DNA of 64,000 bases from contig NZ_CP033459.1 of NCBI RefSeq assembly GCF_003265305.2, forward strand, positions 310,001-374,000. Direction: 5' to 3'. The stretch's first letter is position 1, and each line of letters opens with the position of its first letter. The stretch comes from Pseudoprevotella muciniphila (GTDB lineage: Bacteria > Bacteroidota > Bacteroidia > Bacteroidales > Bacteroidaceae). The notes beneath the pieces were generated by a model, which searched no databases, was not told the DNA's origin, and worked only from the letters and a program-made list of their open reading frames with translations. The position numbers and the translations under genes were made by a program. This document shows, in pieces, positions 37,783 through 46,856 of the stretch.

Positions 37783-40700
37783 TCAATATTCATCCCAGCT
37801 CTTCACTTCTATATCATCCACCTTTATTTTGCAGAAGGCATTGATAAATGCGCTTGCTAATCGTGCATTGGTGATAAGCGGAATGTTCAGGTCGATGGCT
37901 GTACGGCGTATCTTATATCCATTGGTCAATTCGCGAGGCGTCAAATCCTTTGGAACATTCACAACAAAGTCGATACCATGATTGTGCATGATGTCGAGCA
38001 CCTGCGGCTCTTGTCCTTCTTCGCTTGGCCAATGAACGAGAGTGTTCGGTACACCATTCTGTGTGAGATAACGACTCGTGCCCGGTGTGGCATAAAGTTT
38101 ATAGCCGTGTTCAACCAACATTTTTGAGGCATCGAGCATATCTGCTTTTTGATGACCATCACCTGTGGAAAGAAGTATATTCTTTTCAGGTATGCGTTGC
38201 CCTACAGAAAGCATACTCTTCAGAAGAGCATCGCTCGAATTCTCACCGATACATCCCACTTCACCTGTACTGCTCATGTCAACTCCCAAAACGGGGTCTG
38301 CCTTCTGTAAACGGTTGAAGGAGAACTGACTTGCCTTAATACCTACATAATCGAGGTCGAACAGATTTTTGTCCGGTCGTTCCACAGGAAGTCCTAATAT
38401 GATTCGCGTAGCCAGTTCTATAAGATTGATTTTAAGGACTTTGCTAACGAATGGAAAACTGCGGGAAGCACGCAAGTTGCATTCTATGACCTTTATGTCG
38501 TTTTCACGTGCAAGGAATTGTATATTAAAGGGACCACTGATGTGAAGTTCTTTAGCAATGAGACGCGAAATCTTCTTAATCCTCCTGAATGTTTCGATGT
38601 AAAGTTTCTGAGGGGGAAACTGAATGGTAGCATCGCCAGAGTGTACACCTGCAAACTCAATATGTTCACTTATGGCGTACGCAATGATTTCTCCATCTCT
38701 GGCAACTGCGTCCATCTCTATTTCTTTGGCATGTTCTATAAACTGCGAAACGACTACAGGATGCTCTTTAGAAACATCTGATGCCAATCGGAGGAAGCGC
38801 TCCAATTCTTCCATATTGGAACAAACGTTCATCGCTGCACCGGAAAGAACGTAAGAGGGGCGCACAAGTACAGGAAATCCTACTTCTTTTATGAACCCTT
38901 GAATATCCTCAAAACTTGTCAAAGCGCTCCAAGCAGGCTGGTCCACATCAATCCGTCGAAGCATCTCGGAGAATTTTTCACGGTCTTCTGCGTTGTCTAT
39001 ACATTTTGCAGAAGTGCCGAGTATTGGAACGTTTTGCTTGTCAAGGCGCATGGCAAGATTGTTTGGTATCTGTCCTCCCGTTGACACGATAACGCCCTTG
39101 GGTGTTTCAAGATCAACAATGTCGAGCACACGCTCAAAAGTCAGTTCATCGAAGTAAAGGCGGTCGCACATGTCATAGTCGGTGGAAACCGTTTCGGGAT
39201 TGTAATTTATCATCACACTGCGGTAGCCTTCCTTACGAATTGTATTCAGTGCCTGTACGCCACACCAGTCAAATTCTACCGATGACCCTATTCTGTATGC
39301 ACCGCTTCCCAAGACAACCACAGAGCGTTTGTCATTTTCATAACGTATATCGTGCGAAGTGCCTAAATAGGAAAGATAGAGATAATTGGTATGAGCAGGG
39401 TATTCTGCTGCAAGTGTGTCAATTTGCTTGACGTATGGGACGATGTTGGCCTGTTTGCGTCGTTCACGGATTATGAGGCTTGCCTTGTTGATTGACATTT
39501 CCTTTTCCATGTCTAAGGCTCGCGCAATCTGGAAGTCGGTAAAGCCCATCACCTTCGCCTCGAGGAGTAGTTCATTGTCGAGGTTGTTGATTGATTTGCA
39601 TGCGTGGATTTTCTTGTTAATGTTGTATATATTCTCCAACTTATATAGGAACCATTTGTCAATCTTGGTAAGTTCATTGATTTCATCCACAGTCATGCCA
39701 TCAAAGAATGCCTTTTCAATTACCAACAGACGCTTATCAGTGGGTGCGGCGAGAGAGGCACGTATATCATCGATTTTCAATTCTTTATTACCAACAAATC
39801 CATGAAGACCTTGACCTATCATGCGGATGCCCTTTTGGATTACTTCTTCAAAAGTACGTCCTATAGCCATTACCTCACCAACACTCTTCATAGAGGAGCC
39901 TAATTCGCGATCTACACCTCGGAACTTACCCAAGTCCCATCTTGGTATCTTGCATACCACATAATCCAATGCTGGTTCAAAGAATGCACTCGTTGTCTTT
40001 GTTACAGAGTTCTTTAGTTCAAAAAGTCCGTATCCTAATCCAAGTTTCGCAGCAACAAATGCTAAAGGATAACCTGTAGCCTTCGATGCTAATGCAGAGG
40101 AACGACTCAGACGCGCATTTACCTCAATTACCCGGTAGTCTTCACTTTCCGGGTCGAAAGCATACTGAACGTTACATTCACCAACTATACCGATATGGCG
40201 AACTATTCTGATGGCTAACTCACGTAGTTTGTGATATTCATTATTGGTCAGAGTCTGCGATGGGGCAATGACGATACTTTCTCCTGTATGTATGCCAAGA
40301 GGGTCGAAATTTTCCATGTTGCAGACCGTGATACAGTTGTCAAACTTGTCACGAACTACTTCATATTCAATTTCTTTCCACCCTTTCAGGCTTTTTTCCA
40401 CCAACACCTGTGGGGAAAAACTAAAGGCCTTTTCAAGGAGAATATCCAACTCCTGATCATTATTACAAAAACCACTTCCTAACCCTCCCAGGGCATAGGC
40501 TGCACGGACGATGACCGGATATCCTAAAGCGTTGGCTGCTTTCCTGGCATCTTCGGGTGTTTCACATGCTTCGCTCTTGATAGTCTTGACGTTAATTTCA
40601 TCAAGGCGATTTACAAACAGTTCTCTGTCTTCGGTGTCCATAATCGCCTGAACGGGGGTGCCAAGCACCTGAACGCCATATTTATCAAATACACCGTCTT

Positions 40701-41007
40701 CGTAAAGTTTCACACCACAATTAAGTGCCGTTTGTCCTCCAAAAGCCAACATGATGCCTTGCGGACGCTCTTTCTTAATGATTTTTTCAACAAAGAAGGG
40801 TGTTACAGGCTGAAAATAGATTTTGTCAGCAACACCCTCACTCGTTTGCACTGTTGCAATGTTGGGGTTGATGAGGATAGTCTCTATACCTTCTTCACGC
40901 AAAGCCTTCAAGGCTTGAGATCCACTATAGTCAAATTCACCGGCTTCGCCAATCTTAAGCGCACCGCTACCAAGGAGAAGAACTTTCTTTATATTGTTAT
41001 CTATCAT
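37783..41007 (-). CDS. carB: Carbamoyl-phosphate synthase large subunit
   Basis: A 1074-residue protein with two homologous ATP-grasp halves (about 1-400 and 550-935), a central oligomerisation region and a C-terminal MGS-like allosteric domain (about 940-1074). The first half has LLGSGALKIGEAGEFDYSGS and GGLGSGFCNN; the second has VVLGSGAYRIGSSVEFDWCG. It makes carbamoyl phosphate from bicarbonate, ATP and ammonia passed from CarA. Its ATG overlaps the carA stop codon by 4 bp (41004-41007), so the subunits are translationally coupled. Confidence 0.98.
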   Translation of the reverse strand: MIDNNIKKVLLLGSGALKIGEAGEFDYSGSQALKALREEGIETILINPNIATVQTSEGVADKIYFQPVTPFFVEKIIKKERPQGIMLAFGGQTALNCGVKLYEDGVFDKYGVQVLGTPVQAIMDTEDRELFVNRLDEINVKTIKSEACETPEDARKAANALGYPVIVRAAYALGGLGSGFCNNDQELDILLEKAFSFSPQVLVEKSLKGWKEIEYEVVRDKFDNCITVCNMENFDPLGIHTGESIVIAPSQTLTNNEYHKLRELAIRIVRHIGIVGECNVQYAFDPESEDYRVIEVNARLSRSSALASKATGYPLAFVAAKLGLGYGLFELKNSVTKTTSAFFEPALDYVVCKIPRWDLGKFRGVDRELGSSMKSVGEVMAIGRTFEEVIQKGIRMIGQGLHGFVGNKELKIDDIRASLAAPTDKRLLVIEKAFFDGMTVDEINELTKIDKWFLYKLENIYNINKKIHACKSINNLDNELLLEAKVMGFTDFQIARALDMEKEMSINKASLIIRERRKQANIVPYVKQIDTLAAEYPAHTNYLYLSYLGTSHDIRYENDKRSVVVLGSGAYRIGSSVEFDWCGVQALNTIRKEGYRSVMINYNPETVSTDYDMCDRLYFDELTFERVLDIVDLETPKGVIVSTGGQIPNNLAMRLDKQNVPILGTSAKCIDNAEDREKFSEMLRRIDVDQPAWSALTSFEDIQGFIKEVGFPVLVRPSYVLSGAAMNVCSNMEELERFLRLASDVSKEHPVVVSQFIEHAKEIEMDAVARDGEIIAYAISEHIEFAGVHSGDATIQFPPQKLYIETFRRIKKISRLIAKELHISGPFNIQFLARENDIKVIECNLRASRSFPFVSKVLKINLIELATRIILGLPVERPDKNLFDLDYVGIKASQFSFNRLQKADPVLGVDMSSTGEVGCIGENSSDALLKSMLSVGQRIPEKNILLSTGDGHQKADMLDASKMLVEHGYKLYATPGTSRYLTQNGVPNTLVHWPSEEGQEPQVLDIMHNHGIDFVVNVPKDLTPRELTNGYKIRRTAIDLNIPLITNARLASAFINAFCKIKVDDIEVKSWDEY

Positions 41008-42086
41008 GACTTATTCAGAATTTTAACGAATTCATCAAAAAGGAACGTAGTATCAACAGGACCTCCACATGCCTCAGGATGGAACTGTGCAGAAAACCAC
41101 GGATTGTGCTTGTGCCTGATTCCTTCATTGGAGCCATCATTCATGTTGATGAAGTAAGGTTCCCAATTATTATCCAAGGTATCTGTGTTGACGGCATAAC
41201 CATGATTTTGGCTTGTGATGAAACAGCGCTGAGTGCCTACCATCTGCACCGGTTGGTTATGACTACGATGTCCATACTTTAGTTTGTAAATTGTCGCTCC
41301 GGCTGCTTTTGAAAGCAACTGGTTACCCATACATATTCCCATACAGGGTTTTACGTCGGGATTTTGAAGGAATTTCTTGATGTTGTTGACCGTTGTGATA
41401 CATTTGTCAGGGTCTCCAGGACCATTTGCCAAAAACAGAGCATCAAAATCCAATGTATTGAAGTCATAGTCCCAAGGCACTCTGATGACTTCAACGCCTC
41501 GCGTTATCAGACTTCTGATGATATTGTTTTTTACACCGCAGTCAACGAGAACGACCTTTTTGTCGGCACCTTCATTGTATCTGATGATTTCAGTACACGA
41601 TACACGCTCTACAAAGTTAATATCACCATAATTTTCATCAACAACTTCTTCTGAGACACCCTCTACTACAATTTTTCCCATCATCACTCCATGCTCTCGA
41701 AGCACTTTAGTGAGTGCACGGGTATCAATGCCAGTAATTCCAGGAACTTTTTCTCGCTTCAACCATTCTGAAAGGCTTTCCACTGCATTCCAATGGCAAT
41801 ATTTTTCACTGTAGTCGCTTACTATTATGGCTGAGGCATATATTCTGTCGCTCTCCATATAATTTGCCAAGCCATTTTCTGAATTACTGTATGGCGGCAC
41901 ACCATAATTGCCTACCAAAGGATACGTTAGAGTCATCAGTTGTCCGGCATAGGAAGGATCTGTCAGACTTTCAACGTATCCTGTCATAGCGGTGTTGAAG
42001 ACAACTTCACCGCGCACAGCAGCATCATAGCCGAAACTTTTGCCACAAAAAACGGTTCCATCGTCAAGGATAAGTTTTGCTTTCAT
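41004..42086 (-). CDS. carA: Carbamoyl-phosphate synthase small (glutaminase) subunit
   Basis: A 360-residue glutamine amidotransferase. The N-terminal CPSase small domain starts AKLILDDGTVFCGKSFGYD; the class I GATase domain has the nucleophile Cys in MGICMGNQ (canonical form GICLGHQ) and the His-Glu pair in FHPEACGGP. It supplies ammonia to CarB. It lies 147 bp downstream of nqrF, past a terminator. A -7-like box TAATTTTG (plus-strand 42118-42125) may start its own transcript, but no good -33 box is visible. Confidence 0.97.
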   Translation of the reverse strand: MKAKLILDDGTVFCGKSFGYDAAVRGEVVFNTAMTGYVESLTDPSYAGQLMTLTYPLVGNYGVPPYSNSENGLANYMESDRIYASAIIVSDYSEKYCHWNAVESLSEWLKREKVPGITGIDTRALTKVLREHGVMMGKIVVEGVSEEVVDENYGDINFVERVSCTEIIRYNEGADKKVVLVDCGVKNNIIRSLITRGVEVIRVPWDYDFNTLDFDALFLANGPGDPDKCITTVNNIKKFLQNPDVKPCMGICMGNQLLSKAAGATIYKLKYGHRSHNQPVQMVGTQRCFITSQNHGYAVNTDTLDNNWEPYFINMNDGSNEGIRHKHNPWFSAQFHPEACGGPVDTTFLFDEFVKILNKS

Positions 42087-42185
42087 ATCGTGTTTATGGA
42101 TTCTCTTTTATAATATGCAAAATTAGTAAAAAAATGATGAACGAATGCTGGAAATCCAGTGTTTACTTCCTTTATAATTTACAGA

Positions 42186-42225
42186 TTTTATAAAAAATAA
42201 CCCACCAGTAAAAAAAACTGATGGG
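42186..42225 (-). terminator. Terminator of the nqr operon
   Basis: On the minus strand a 9-bp stem CCCATCAGT/ACTGGTGGG (one U-G pair; 42217-42225 with 42201-42209) with a T-rich loop is followed by TTATTTTTTATAAAA (42186-42200), a typical U tract. It separates nqrF from carA. Confidence 0.8.
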
Positions 42226-42232
42226 AAATTTC

Positions 42233-43507
42233 TTATCCGCCGAAATCATCGTACATAATGCTTTCAGGTTCAACGCCCAAACTGTCGAGCATATTCTTCA
42301 CTGCATTCGACATCGGACCCGGACCGCACATGTAATACTCTATGTCTTCAGGTGTTTCGTGATCTTTCAAGTAGGTATCGTACATCACCTGATGAACAAA
42401 CCCCGCAGTGTATGCCACACCTGCCTTGTCTGCCTCAGGATCAGGACGGTCAAGAGCAAGGTGGAAATGGAAATTGGGATATTCCTTCTCCAGGTCATGG
42501 AAATTGTCAAGATAGAACACTTCGCTCAAAGAACGTGCTCCGTAGAAATAATGCATTTCACGGTCAGTCGTATGTAGCGTCTTGGTCATGTGCATAATCT
42601 GTGCTCTGAGAGGTGCCATGCCAGCACCACCACCGACCCATATCATTTCTTTCTTGGAGTCAAAGATGGGATGGAAATCTCCGTACGGACCGCTCATCAA
42701 TACCTTGTCGCCTGGTTTCAGCGAGAAAATATACGTAGATGCAATACCTGGATTTACGTCCATAAAACCACCGCCCTGTTCTTTAGGTTTGAAGGGTGGG
42801 GTAGCGATACGAACGGTCAGCATGAAACGATCGCCTTCAGCAGGATAGTTCGCCATGGAGTATGCACGGATGGTATCTTCTGTATTTACGCACTTCAACG
42901 AGAAGAGACCAAACTTTTCCCATGCCGGAAGGTAGTCACCCAGATCTGCCTTGTCGATATCCTTATCGTAGTCTATTTCAAACTTTGGAATACGTATCTG
43001 AGCGTATGAGCCGGGAATGAAGTCCATGTGTTCACCTTCAGGAAGTTGTACTATAAATTCCTTTATGAAACTTGCAACGTTTTTGTTGGAAATTACTGTA
43101 CATTCATACTCTTTTACGCCAAGTATGCTTTCAGGCACTGCAACTTCAAGGTCGGACTTAACCTTGCACTGGCAGCCAAGTCGCCAGTTGGCCTTAATCT
43201 CCTTACGAGAGAAATGAGGTTTCTCAACGTCAAGAATCTCGCCGCCGCCGGCATCTACCTGACATTTGCATTGTCCGCAACTGCCTTTTCCGCCACATGC
43301 CGAAGGAAGATGTACACCATTGTCGTTGAGGGTGGTAAGGAGAGTACCTCCTTGACCTACCGTCAGTACTTGCTTGCCGTTATTAATATTGATTTTTACA
43401 TCCCCACTTGGCGTCAGATAATTCTTTGCTACAAGAAGAATAATTGTCAATACAATGATAACTGCAAGAAATACGCAAATGCTCGATAAAATGAAACTTA
43501 TATCCAT
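42233..43507 (-). CDS. nqrF: Na+-translocating NADH:quinone reductase subunit F
   Basis: A 424-residue NADH-oxidising subunit. An N-terminal membrane helix (about 4-25) is followed by a [2Fe-2S] ferredoxin domain (CGGKGSCGQC plus a later Cys), the FAD-binding RAYSMANYP (about 218) and the NAD-binding GGGAGMAPLRAQI (about 292-304). It ends in the usual MYDDFGG. It takes electrons from NADH and passes them through the complex to quinone. Last gene of the six-gene operon, 36 bp after nqrE, before a terminator. Confidence 0.97.
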   Translation of the reverse strand: MDISFILSSICVFLAVIIVLTIILLVAKNYLTPSGDVKININNGKQVLTVGQGGTLLTTLNDNGVHLPSACGGKGSCGQCKCQVDAGGGEILDVEKPHFSRKEIKANWRLGCQCKVKSDLEVAVPESILGVKEYECTVISNKNVASFIKEFIVQLPEGEHMDFIPGSYAQIRIPKFEIDYDKDIDKADLGDYLPAWEKFGLFSLKCVNTEDTIRAYSMANYPAEGDRFMLTVRIATPPFKPKEQGGGFMDVNPGIASTYIFSLKPGDKVLMSGPYGDFHPIFDSKKEMIWVGGGAGMAPLRAQIMHMTKTLHTTDREMHYFYGARSLSEVFYLDNFHDLEKEYPNFHFHLALDRPDPEADKAGVAYTAGFVHQVMYDTYLKDHETPEDIEYYMCGPGPMSNAVKNMLDSLGVEPESIMYDDFGG

Positions 43508-43543
43508 TATTTATTGTATTCTTTTTCTGTTTTATAAAATGTA

Positions 43544-44170
43544 CTACAGTTTCAGACCGCTAAAGCACATGAACGCCATGGCCATAAGTCCAACAGTAAT
43601 AAATGTTATACCTAACCCCTGTAAAGGTTTGGGAATATCTGTATATGCCATCTTCTCTCGTATTGCTGCCAAGCCTACAATAGCAAGCAGCCAGCCTACG
43701 CCTGAGCCAAGGGCAAAAACGATGCAATCGCCTATGCCAGAGATGGCTTGCGAACTGGTTTCCGGATCCATTTCTATGCGTTGCTGCATAAAAAGAGAAG
43801 AACCCATAATGGCGCAATTTACTGCAATCAAAGGCAGAAAAATGCCCAACGAATTATAAAGTGAGGGAGAAAACCGCTCTACAATCATCTCGACCAGTTG
43901 CACAATACCTGCAATAACAGCAATAAAGAGGATAAATGCTAAATAGGTAAGATCCATGCCGAATATGCCGTCCTCAGCCAAAACCTTAGTTTGGAGAAGA
44001 TAATTGACAGGACAAGTTACTAACAAGACGAAAATAACTGCCAGACCCAGACCAAAAGAAGTTTTCACATTTTTGCTCACAGCCAAATATGAACACATGC
44101 CCAGAAATGAGGCAAATATCATATTGTCAACGAAAATCGAGCGAATGAATAGGCTCAATGCGTGTTCCAT
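43544..44170 (-). CDS. nqrE: Na+-NQR subunit E
   Basis: A 208-residue integral membrane protein with six predicted helices; [26 protein letters not shown] at the N-terminus carries a conserved Cys, part of the iron site shared with NqrD. Other helix signatures are [20 protein letters not shown] and [22 protein letters not shown]. It is paired with nqrD (60 bp upstream) and nqrF in the operon. Confidence 0.96.
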   Translation of the reverse strand: MEHALSLFIRSIFVDNMIFASFLGMCSYLAVSKNVKTSFGLGLAVIFVLLVTCPVNYLLQTKVLAEDGIFGMDLTYLAFILFIAVIAGIVQLVEMIVERFSPSLYNSLGIFLPLIAVNCAIMGSSLFMQQRIEMDPETSSQAISGIGDCIVFALGSGVGWLLAIVGLAAIREKMAYTDIPKPLQGLGITFITVGLMAMAFMCFSGLKL

Positions 44171-44230
44171 CAGACGTATTTTTTTGGAAAGTGATTTTTA
44201 ACTTATATTTGAAAAGATGCAAGGATTGGC

Positions 44231-44839
44231 TTAGTCTTCTATTTTTACAACAGAACGATGTGCCCAAATAATACATCCTAGAATTATCATAGCCATTGCC
44301 GGCATGGTCATCATACCGTTGTTGGGATAACCTTCAGGGAAGATGCGAATGTCCAAAAGCGTTCCGTTTCCGAATAATTCCCTAATAGCACCTACAGCAA
44401 CAAGTATCCAGGCATATCCAAGACCACTGCCTATTCCATCAAGCAAACTTGGCCAAGGCGCATTGGTCATGGCAAATGCTTCAAGACGACCCATTAGGAT
44501 ACAGTTCGTGATAATCAAACCCACATAAACGCTAAGTTGGACACTTACATCGTATGCAAATGCTTTAAGCACCATGCTGACGATTGTTACCAACGCTGCC
44601 ACAACGACCAACTGTATGATGATGCGTATTCTGTTTGGAATGGTTTTCCTAAGGAGTGATATGATGATATTTGAAAAGGCGGTAATTACCGTTACTGACA
44701 ATCCCATCACGATTGAAGGTTCCAGTTTCGAGGTAACAGCCAATGCAGAGCAAATACCCAAAACCTGTATCAGCACAGGGTTGTTCAGATTGAGTGGCTC
44801 CATGAAAGCCCGCTTGTTTTCTGCTGAGAATAAAGCCAT
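44231..44839 (-). CDS. nqrD: Na+-NQR subunit D
   Basis: A 202-residue integral membrane protein, paralogous to NqrE. PLNLNNPVLIQVLGICSALAVT (about 15-36) carries the conserved Cys; LIITNCILMGRLEAFAM and ILVAVGAIRELFGNG are standard. The first dozen residues (ALFSAENKRAFME) are usual for Bacteroidetes NqrD. It follows nqrC after 39 bp. Confidence 0.96.
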   Translation of the reverse strand: MALFSAENKRAFMEPLNLNNPVLIQVLGICSALAVTSKLEPSIVMGLSVTVITAFSNIIISLLRKTIPNRIRIIIQLVVVAALVTIVSMVLKAFAYDVSVQLSVYVGLIITNCILMGRLEAFAMTNAPWPSLLDGIGSGLGYAWILVAVGAIRELFGNGTLLDIRIFPEGYPNNGMMTMPAMAMIILGCIIWAHRSVVKIED

Positions 44840-44878
44840 TTTTATTGCGTTTCTTATGGTTCGTGTTTTATTTTCAAA

Positions 44879-45604
44879 TTATTTTTTTACTGAATCTACT
44901 TGTTGAGACTGGATAGAGGAAAGATATTTCCCATAAAGTTTAAGATAATCCTTGAGCATGGCATCAACACCATTTCCTGTCAACGTGGCACCACTAATAC
45001 CATCGCATTTGTTGATGTCATCTTGGCTTGCCGTTCCATGCTTCACAACAGACAGAGCAATCTCTCCGGCAGTATCGTAGATTGATTTACCCTTAAACTG
45101 ATCCTGGAATTTCTCTTCTGTAATCAAAGCACCCAGACCGGCTGTTTCACTTTCATGGCTAAAATATGCGCCATAAACGGTTTTTGCATCGTCATTTAGC
45201 GACAAATATCCCCAAATGCCTCCCCAGAGACCTTTGCCCACCAGAGGTATAACGTATTTTTGTGCACCTTCAACTTGAGCCTTGAAAACCGGTAGTTTGT
45301 TGAATTCAGCCTTTATTTCCTTTCGAGGTATGTCGAAGCCTCCTTTGTCGGCAAGTATCTTTCCTGACGTATCAACGAGTAATTCTTCCTTGATTACTTG
45401 GTCGTATCGTGCTTCAACATCTTCGTTCGCAACACCACGTATATTGAGAGATGCCAATATCTGTTTTTTAGTGTCTATGCGCACATTGGCATCAGAGCGA
45501 CTCTTGAGCACCGAAGACACTGTAGCCAAGAGGAATGCAACGACAACAACTACTACTGCTGCGTAAACAATCGTGTAAACATTGCTATTTGTATTCAACT
45601 TCAT
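44879..45604 (-). CDS. nqrC: Na+-NQR subunit C
   Basis: A 241-residue subunit with one N-terminal helix (about 11-32) and a periplasmic FMN-binding domain. The SGAT motif (about 204-207, in CDGISGATLTGNG) is the site where FMN is bound covalently to Thr by ApbE. KGLWGGIWGYLSL is also typical. It follows nqrB after 20 bp. Confidence 0.96.
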   Translation of the reverse strand: MKLNTNSNVYTIVYAAVVVVVVAFLLATVSSVLKSRSDANVRIDTKKQILASLNIRGVANEDVEARYDQVIKEELLVDTSGKILADKGGFDIPRKEIKAEFNKLPVFKAQVEGAQKYVIPLVGKGLWGGIWGYLSLNDDAKTVYGAYFSHESETAGLGALITEEKFQDQFKGKSIYDTAGEIALSVVKHGTASQDDINKCDGISGATLTGNGVDAMLKDYLKLYGKYLSSIQSQQVDSVKK

Positions 45605-45624
45605 AATTATAGTCTTTGTTTCCT

Positions 45625-46794
45625 TTAGTCATTATTAACTTTCATACGTTTAGCGCGTTTACTGATGTTCTTCTGCACAAAGCAGTAGTCTATCAGAGGT
45701 GCAAACATATTCATAAACAAAATAGCGAGCATCATGCCCTCAGGATAACCAGGATTGAGAACTCGGATTACGATTGCAAGTGCACCAATCAGGAATCCAT
45801 AAATATACTTGCCTTTCTCTGTACGCGCACTGGTAACTGGATCTGTCGCCATGAATACAGCACCAAACGCAAAGCCACCAAGTACAAGATGATTGTACCA
45901 TGGAATTTTAGCGACTTCATTGCTATCGAGTCCAGACACATTAAAAAGAAATGCAACTATGGCTCCGCCGACAAAAACGCTTGACATCGTTTTCCAGGAA
46001 GCAATTCTCGTCCAAAGCAGAATCAGAGCACCTATCGCTATTGCTATTACGCTCGTCTCGCCGACTGAGCCAGGCATTGTGCCTACGACATATTGCCAAA
46101 AGTCACCACTGACTGCTTGGTCTGCTGCTGCCTCACCTAATGCGGTAGCCTGAGTCATTGTATCAGGCAGGGCATTCCCTAATCCAAAAAACTGACTGTC
46201 GCACACCCAAACTTTGTCGCCTGACATAGAAGTAGGGTAGGCGAAGAAGAGAAAAGCACGAGCCACAAGAGCCGGGTTGAATATATTCATGCCGGTTCCT
46301 CCATATATTTCTTTAGCGAAAATCACAGAGAAAGCAACAGCAAGTGCCATCATCCACAAGGGTGTGTTAACTGGCAATATCATCGGTATGAGCAAGCCAG
46401 TTACGAGATAGCCTTCTTGTATTTCTTCTTTCTTCCATTGAGCCACGACAAATTCTATACCCAAGCCGACGGCATAAGAAACGACTATTCTGGGCAACAT
46501 CACAAGGAAGCCATAGAGGAAATAAGTAAACCAACTTGCCGACTGTCCTGCCAAAGTATAGTTTTGGAGGCCGATGTTGTACATGCCAAAGAACAAAGCG
46601 GGCAACAACGCGATAACAACAAACGACATAATTCGCTTGGAGTCAATGGCGTCGTGTATGCTCACACCCGACTTTGACGTTGTGTTCGGTACAAGGAGGA
46701 AAGATTCGAAACCTTCAAAAACAGAGTGAAATGATTTTAACTTTCCTCCTTCTTCGAAGTTGGGACGAATCTTATCGAAAAGTTTCTTTATCAT
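45625..46794 (-). CDS. nqrB: Na+-NQR subunit B
   Basis: A 389-residue polytopic membrane subunit. YGGTGMNIFNPALVARAFLF (about 165-184) is a conserved loop. The covalent FMN site is represented by DTMTQATALG (about 208-217), where canonical NqrB has SGAT-like sequence; the Thr is kept but the preceding Gly is replaced by Gln. ATDPVTSARTEKGKY (about 309) is standard. It is 62 bp downstream of nqrA. Confidence 0.95.
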   Translation of the reverse strand: MIKKLFDKIRPNFEEGGKLKSFHSVFEGFESFLLVPNTTSKSGVSIHDAIDSKRIMSFVVIALLPALFFGMYNIGLQNYTLAGQSASWFTYFLYGFLVMLPRIVVSYAVGLGIEFVVAQWKKEEIQEGYLVTGLLIPMILPVNTPLWMMALAVAFSVIFAKEIYGGTGMNIFNPALVARAFLFFAYPTSMSGDKVWVCDSQFFGLGNALPDTMTQATALGEAAADQAVSGDFWQYVVGTMPGSVGETSVIAIAIGALILLWTRIASWKTMSSVFVGGAIVAFLFNVSGLDSNEVAKIPWYNHLVLGGFAFGAVFMATDPVTSARTEKGKYIYGFLIGALAIVIRVLNPGYPEGMMLAILFMNMFAPLIDYCFVQKNISKRAKRMKVNND

Positions 46795-46856
46795 GTTGAA
46801 ATTATTTGCCTGATTATAATGTCTTTACTGATAGTGCTGTTAGTGTTTGAAAAATA

